From Candidatus Scatomonas pullistercoris (lineage in GTDB: Bacteria > Bacillota > Clostridia > Lachnospirales > Lachnospiraceae): a stretch of DNA of 64,000 nucleotides. The notes under the pieces are model-generated. The model did not search any database. It saw only the letters and a program-made list of their open reading frames with translations, and was not told the origin of the DNA. Both the position numbers and the translations under genes were made by a program. The stretch spans positions 1 through 64,000 of the forward strand of contig DVOO01000015.1 of assembly GCA_018713515.1 (NCBI GenBank). Direction: 5' to 3'. This document shows, in pieces, positions 60,592 through 64,000 of this stretch. Each line of letters opens with the position of its first letter. The stretch's first letter is position 1.

Positions 60592-62270
60592 AAAAATACA
60601 GCTGGATTTTGGGAGCGTTCTTTTTGCTTTTTGGAGCGGTGCCGGTGATGGCCGCCGAAGAGACGCCGGAGGCAGTAGAGGCGGGATATATTCTGGAGTC
60701 GCCTACAGAAGAGGGCCGGGATGTATTTATTCAGGCCGGCGGAGAGGACAGTGAGCTTTCCGATGTACTTCTGACCATCCGTGAGGAGGGGCGGGAAGTA
60801 CAGGTAGAAGGCGAAGCAATCTCCAACGTGGCGGCGTTTCACCTGTCAGATGCCGCCGAGCTGATCTGTATGGAGGGCAGACTGGATGGCCGTGCCTTCC
60901 GGACGGAACTTCAGGCCCTGGACGGGGAGGAAGGAATCGTCCTCTCCGAAGAGAATTATTCCGATTACGTTGTCAGCGATGCGGAGCAGGATGCCGCGTC
61001 CATCAGCAATGCCATGGAGGAAACGGATCAGACAGATAAAGGAATCCGTCTTCTGGAAGAGGGGGATGAGGAAGCGGTCGTTGTCATTGATCCGGGCCAT
61101 GGGCCGGATTCGCCGGGAACTTATAAGACCTGGGACGGCATTGTGTACCGGGAAGAAGAGCTGACCATGGAAATTGCGGAGTATCTGCAGGAAGAGCTGG
61201 AGAGCTATGGTAACGTCCGGGTATATCTGACCCGGGACGCGGAGAGCACTCCCTCCATCTATGAACGTGTAGAATATGCCAGTGAGCTGGAAGCAGATAT
61301 TCTGGTGAGCATTCATCTGAATGCGGCCGGCGACGTAAACGATCAGGAGACCACAGCCAGCGGCGTGGAGGCTATGGTGGCCAAAATAGGTACATACAAT
61401 CCGGAAAATGCCCAGGAGGGCCAGGATCTGGCCCGGTGTATTCTGGATGAGCTGGCGGGCCTTGGATTTGAGGACAGAGGATTTGTAATCCGTATGGGGG
61501 ATGAGCCGGAGGACGTATATGAGGACGGAAGCGTCTCGGATTATTACGGGATTGTCCGCTACGGCCAGATGCTGGATGTACCCTCCATCATTGTGGAACA
61601 CGGATTCTTAAATAATGAATCGGATTTCAGAACATATCTTAGCACCGCGGAGGCGCGCAGGAGTCTGGCTGAGGCCGACGCCCGGGGAATCGCCGCCTAT
61701 CTTGGACTGTCCAAGGTAAGCCCCTGGGAAGAGACCCTGACGGGAGACTGGGACGGGGACGGAATAGACACTCTCTGCGGACGGATCGGAAACATGTATT
61801 ATTTTAAAAACGACCAGACCGGCGGAGAAGCTGACACGGTGATTGCCTACGGGCGCCCGGATGATGAGGTGCTGGTGGGAGACTGGGACGGAGATGGAGT
61901 AGATACTCTTTGCGTCAGAAGGGGTAAAAACTACTATTTTAAAAACAGCATTGATGGAGGAGAGGCCGACACGGTGATTGCCTACGGTCACGAGGAGGAC
62001 CCGGTGCTGGTGGGAGACTGGGACGGAGACGGCCTCGACACCCTCAGCGTCCGGCGCGGGAAAGAGTACTACTTTAAAAACAGCATCGATGGAGGAGAGG
62101 CCGACGCGGTGATCGCCTACGGTCACGAGGAAGATCTGGTGCTGGTGGGAGACTGGGACGGGGATGGTCTCGATACCCTTGCCGTGTGGCGGGAAGCCCG
62201 CTATTATTTTAAAAACAGTATTGAAGGCGGAGAGGCGGATCTGGTGATCCTCTACGGGAAAACAGCATGA
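60588..62270 (+). CDS. N-acetylmuramoyl-L-alanine amidase with C-terminal GDWDGDG repeats
   Basis: A signal peptide (residues 1-22) leads to a domain of unknown type (about 25-155), then an Amidase_3 domain with VVVIDPGHGPDSPG, the zinc-binding glutamate in YREEELTMEIAEYL, DILVSIHLNAAGD and the late IIVEHGFLNNESDF. The C terminus holds four repeats of about 45 residues with the core VLVGDWDGDGVDTLCVRRG, the same family as in the 51922 gene. The repeats may attach the enzyme to the wall. The glutamate-rich region before the amidase domain is acidic. Confidence 0.92.
   Translation: MKKYSWILGAFFLLFGAVPVMAAEETPEAVEAGYILESPTEEGRDVFIQAGGEDSELSDVLLTIREEGREVQVEGEAISNVAAFHLSDAAELICMEGRLDGRAFRTELQALDGEEGIVLSEENYSDYVVSDAEQDAASISNAMEETDQTDKGIRLLEEGDEEAVVVIDPGHGPDSPGTYKTWDGIVYREEELTMEIAEYLQEELESYGNVRVYLTRDAESTPSIYERVEYASELEADILVSIHLNAAGDVNDQETTASGVEAMVAKIGTYNPENAQEGQDLARCILDELAGLGFEDRGFVIRMGDEPEDVYEDGSVSDYYGIVRYGQMLDVPSIIVEHGFLNNESDFRTYLSTAEARRSLAEADARGIAAYLGLSKVSPWEETLTGDWDGDGIDTLCGRIGNMYYFKNDQTGGEADTVIAYGRPDDEVLVGDWDGDGVDTLCVRRGKNYYFKNSIDGGEADTVIAYGHEEDPVLVGDWDGDGLDTLSVRRGKEYYFKNSIDGGEADAVIAYGHEEDLVLVGDWDGDGLDTLAVWREARYYFKNSIEGGEADLVILYGKTA
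61767..62270 (+). repeat. Four 135-base repeats (45 residues) in the amidase gene
   Basis: Units start at 61767, 61902, 62037 and 62172; the last is shortened by the stop codon. Period and sequence match those at 52441-53115. Confidence 0.92.
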
Positions 62271-62277
62271 AGCCTCA

Positions 62278-62333
62278 GCAGAGAGGGCCCGGCGCTCCAT
62301 CGGGAGAGCGGTTGACAAACGGGCTTTCTCTGC
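62278..62333 (+). other. Inverted repeat enclosing a promoter -35 box
   Basis: GCAGAGAGGGCCC (62278-62290) and GGGCTTTCTCTGC (62321-62333) pair over 13 positions, two of them G-T, with a 30-base loop that contains TTGACA. As RNA it could end the transcript from the amidase gene. As DNA the two arms lie upstream of the -35 box and in the spacer of the exporter promoter. Confidence 0.55.
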
Positions 62334-62340
62334 TTATAAT
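62312..62340 (+). promoter_or_regulatory. Full-consensus SigA promoter of the ABC exporter
   Basis: TTGACA (62312-62317), a 17-base spacer and TATAAT (62335-62340) match the consensus at all 12 positions. Such perfect promoters are usually under control, and the inverted repeat that overlaps it may provide this. Confidence 0.88.
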
Positions 62341-62391
62341 AGCAGATAGTATTTGGAAAAATGGGAAATTACCATAAGCAGAGGTAAAAAT

Positions 62392-63168
62392 TTGTCTACT
62401 TATATTCAGAATTTCAAAAAGTTCCGTCCGCTCCTGGAGGAACTCGTTTCAAGAGATATAAAAATTAAATATCGAAGATCAGTGCTGGGGGTTCTATGGA
62501 CGGTATTGAACCCCTTATTTATGATGGTTATCCTGTCCATTGTGTTTTCCAATCTGTTCCGTTTTGATATTGAAAATTATCCCGTATATATTTTAAGCGG
62601 CCAGGTAATCTATAATTTTTATTCCGGTTCCACCAGTTCAGCCATGTCGGCCATGCTGGACAATGCAGCTTTGCTTAAGAAGGTCTATATACCAAAGTAC
62701 CTGTTTGTTATGTCCAGAATTCTCTCGGCGATTATCGATGTGCTGGCGTCACACTGTGCGCTGCTGATCGTTATGATCGTCACGGGTGTGGAGATGCGCT
62801 GGACGATCATTCTTTTTCCCATACCCTTGTTTATGCTGGTGCTGTTCTGTTTCGGCTTCGGCCTGATTCTGGCCACAGTGGCGGTTAAGTTTCGGGATAT
62901 TATTCACCTGTATGGAGTGTTTACGACGGGACTTATGTACCTGACCCCCGTTATTTATGCACTGAGTCTTCTGCCCGACTGGCTGTACCGGGTGGTGCGC
63001 CTGAATCCCATCACCAACTATCTGATGATTTACAGGGATGTAATGCTGAACGGGACGCTGCCGGATCCCATGCATGTTCTGGTGGGACTTGCGGAAGGTG
63101 CTGTGATGATGATTCTGGGGCTTTTGCTTTTCGCGAAAAAGCAGGACACATTCATCTTAAATCTGTAG
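62392..63168 (+). CDS. Polysaccharide ABC exporter, permease (Wzm/TagG-type)
   Basis: The permease moves a lipid-linked polymer across the membrane. The product has an N-terminal amphipathic stretch ending RDIKIKYRRSVLGVLWTVLN, typical of the ABC-2 polysaccharide family, and six helices to residue about 250. The TTG at 62392 is chosen because AGAGGT lies six bases upstream; a TTG 39 bases earlier has no such site. This gives 258 residues. It is followed eight bases later by its ATPase gene. Confidence 0.92.
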   Translation: MSTYIQNFKKFRPLLEELVSRDIKIKYRRSVLGVLWTVLNPLFMMVILSIVFSNLFRFDIENYPVYILSGQVIYNFYSGSTSSAMSAMLDNAALLKKVYIPKYLFVMSRILSAIIDVLASHCALLIVMIVTGVEMRWTIILFPIPLFMLVLFCFGFGLILATVAVKFRDIIHLYGVFTTGLMYLTPVIYALSLLPDWLYRVVRLNPITNYLMIYRDVMLNGTLPDPMHVLVGLAEGAVMMILGLLLFAKKQDTFILNL

Positions 63169-63176
63169 AGGTAAAT

Positions 63177-63911
63177 ATGGAAAGAGATTTAATGGTTAAG
63201 GTCGACCATGTTTCCATGCGTTTTAATCTGGCATCGGAGCGGGTGGACAGTCTGAAAGAATATGTAATTAAAACAATCAAACGTCAGATTTCCTATAATG
63301 AATTCTGGGCGCTGAATGATATTTCCTTTGAAGTGCGCCGCGGAGAGGCGCTGGGCCTGATCGGTCTGAACGGCAGCGGAAAGAGCACGATGCTGAAAAT
63401 TATTGCGGGCGTGCTGAAACCCACCAGGGGGAGTGTCCAGGTGTTTGGCTCTATGGCCCCGCTCATTGAACTGGGGGCAGGATTTGATTTTGATCTGACT
63501 GCGAGGGAGAATGTGTTTCTTAACGGCGCGATTCTCGGCCACAGCAGAAAAGAGATGGAACAGTATTATGACGATATTGTGGACTTTTCCGAGCTGGGTC
63601 CTTTTATGGATACGCCGGTGAAAAATTTTTCCTCCGGTATGATTTCCAGGCTGGCTTTCGGAATTGCCACCATTGGGCAGCCGGATCTGCTGATTGTGGA
63701 CGAAGTGCTTTCCGTGGGAGATTTTCATTTCCAGGAGAAGAGTGAAGCCAGAATCCAGCGCATGCTGTCCGGAGGAACAACGCTTCTGTTTGTGTCTCAC
63801 AGCATCGGACAGGTGAAAAATCTCTGCGATAAAGTTGTGTGGCTGGAGAAGGGCCATCTCAGGGCATACGGAGATTCAAAAGTTTACTGTGAGGAATACG
63901 AGAATTCATAA
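63177..63911 (+). CDS. Polysaccharide ABC exporter, ATPase (Wzt/TagH-type)
   Basis: The ATPase has Walker A GLNGSGKSTMLKIIAG, the signature NFSSGMISRLAFG and Walker B LLIVDEVLSVGDFHF. The early DSLKEYVIKTIKRQISYNEF segment is typical of polysaccharide exporters. At 244 residues it lacks the C-terminal carbohydrate-binding domain that some Wzt proteins use to recognise a modified polymer end. Export may therefore not depend on such a cap. The ATG follows AGAGGTAAAT. Confidence 0.93.
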   Translation: MERDLMVKVDHVSMRFNLASERVDSLKEYVIKTIKRQISYNEFWALNDISFEVRRGEALGLIGLNGSGKSTMLKIIAGVLKPTRGSVQVFGSMAPLIELGAGFDFDLTARENVFLNGAILGHSRKEMEQYYDDIVDFSELGPFMDTPVKNFSSGMISRLAFGIATIGQPDLLIVDEVLSVGDFHFQEKSEARIQRMLSGGTTLLFVSHSIGQVKNLCDKVVWLEKGHLRAYGDSKVYCEEYENS

Positions 63912-63927
63912 TCAGAATGGAGAGGTT

Positions 63928-64000
63928 ATGAGAAAAAGAGTACCCGTTATGATAGGGATCATACTGACGATACTGCTGGCTGTCTGGTATGGAAACACCA
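63928..64000 (+). CDS. Start of a gene cut by the window edge
   Basis: An ATG at 63928 with GGAGAGGTT before it begins the sequence RKRVPVMIGIILTILLAVWY, a signal peptide or membrane anchor. The gene continues beyond the window. It is in the exporter operon. The product cannot be identified from 24 residues. Confidence 0.6.
   Translation, partial: MRKRVPVMIGIILTILLAVWYGNT

Noticed and set aside
1-64000. Search for tRNA, rRNA, IS elements, integrases and phage genes
   Set aside because: No tRNA-like cloverleaf, rRNA segment, transposase or integrase frame was recognised. The accessory part at 1-3600 shows gene decay but no intact mobile element.

Overview
The window comes from an endospore-forming, Gram-positive Firmicute, most likely a Lachnospiraceae-type Clostridia. 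The evidence is gpr and spoIIP, the conserved order holA / rpsT-gpr-spoIIP-lepA-hemW, SigA-type promoters with 17-bp spacers, strong AGGAGG-like ribosome binding sites, frequent TTG/GTG starts, and mid-GC codon use. No rRNA, tRNA, IS element or prophage is visible. No complete CRISPR array is present, but the relic of one is.

Region 1 (1-3600) is a decayed accessory segment. It holds an intact autoinhibited Fic gene with a motif-rich promoter, a fusion scar between the tail of an unrelated gene and a 5'-truncated cas6, a CRISPR-leader-like stretch with a usable promoter, one isolated type I-C-like repeat, a small membrane protein, a second Fic gene that is truncated and has an in-frame stop, and an Rrf2-family regulator.

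Region 2 (3700-12100, minus strand) is a compact operon: comEA, an OmpR-type response regulator, a histidine kinase, a GerMN lipoprotein, comEC, a GT2 glycosyltransferase and holA. rpsT lies upstream on the same strand with its own promoter, leader hairpin and terminator.

Region 3 (12100-28650, plus strand) is core genome: gpr, spoIIP, lepA, hemW, uvrA, an mreB paralogue, recD2, comF, two membrane proteins, the c-di-AMP cyclase cdaA, its regulator cdaR, and a cysteine-rich HPr-like protein.

Region 4 (28650-64000, plus strand) is a large cell-surface glycan locus. It encodes a GtrA flippase-like protein, RmlD, a D,D-carboxypeptidase, and an arn-like module (ArnC-type GT2, ATP-grasp ligase, two half-size EamA proteins, DegT aminotransferase, with a PLP enzyme upstream). 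It continues with several rhamnosyltransferase-type GT2 enzymes, a priming polyprenyl glycosylphosphotransferase, an LCP attachment enzyme and a pyruvyl transferase next to an SLH-domain glucosaminidase. It ends with an LTA-synthase-like enzyme, an L,D-transpeptidase with nine ChW repeats, a Wzx-like flippase, a BNR-type secreted protein, a YfhO protein, UDP-glucose dehydrogenase, an amidase and a Wzm/Wzt-type ABC exporter. Two of the secreted proteins share the same 45-residue repeat. Together these genes could make, flip, export, modify and attach secondary wall polymers and remodel peptidoglycan. The exact polymer structures cannot be read from sequence.
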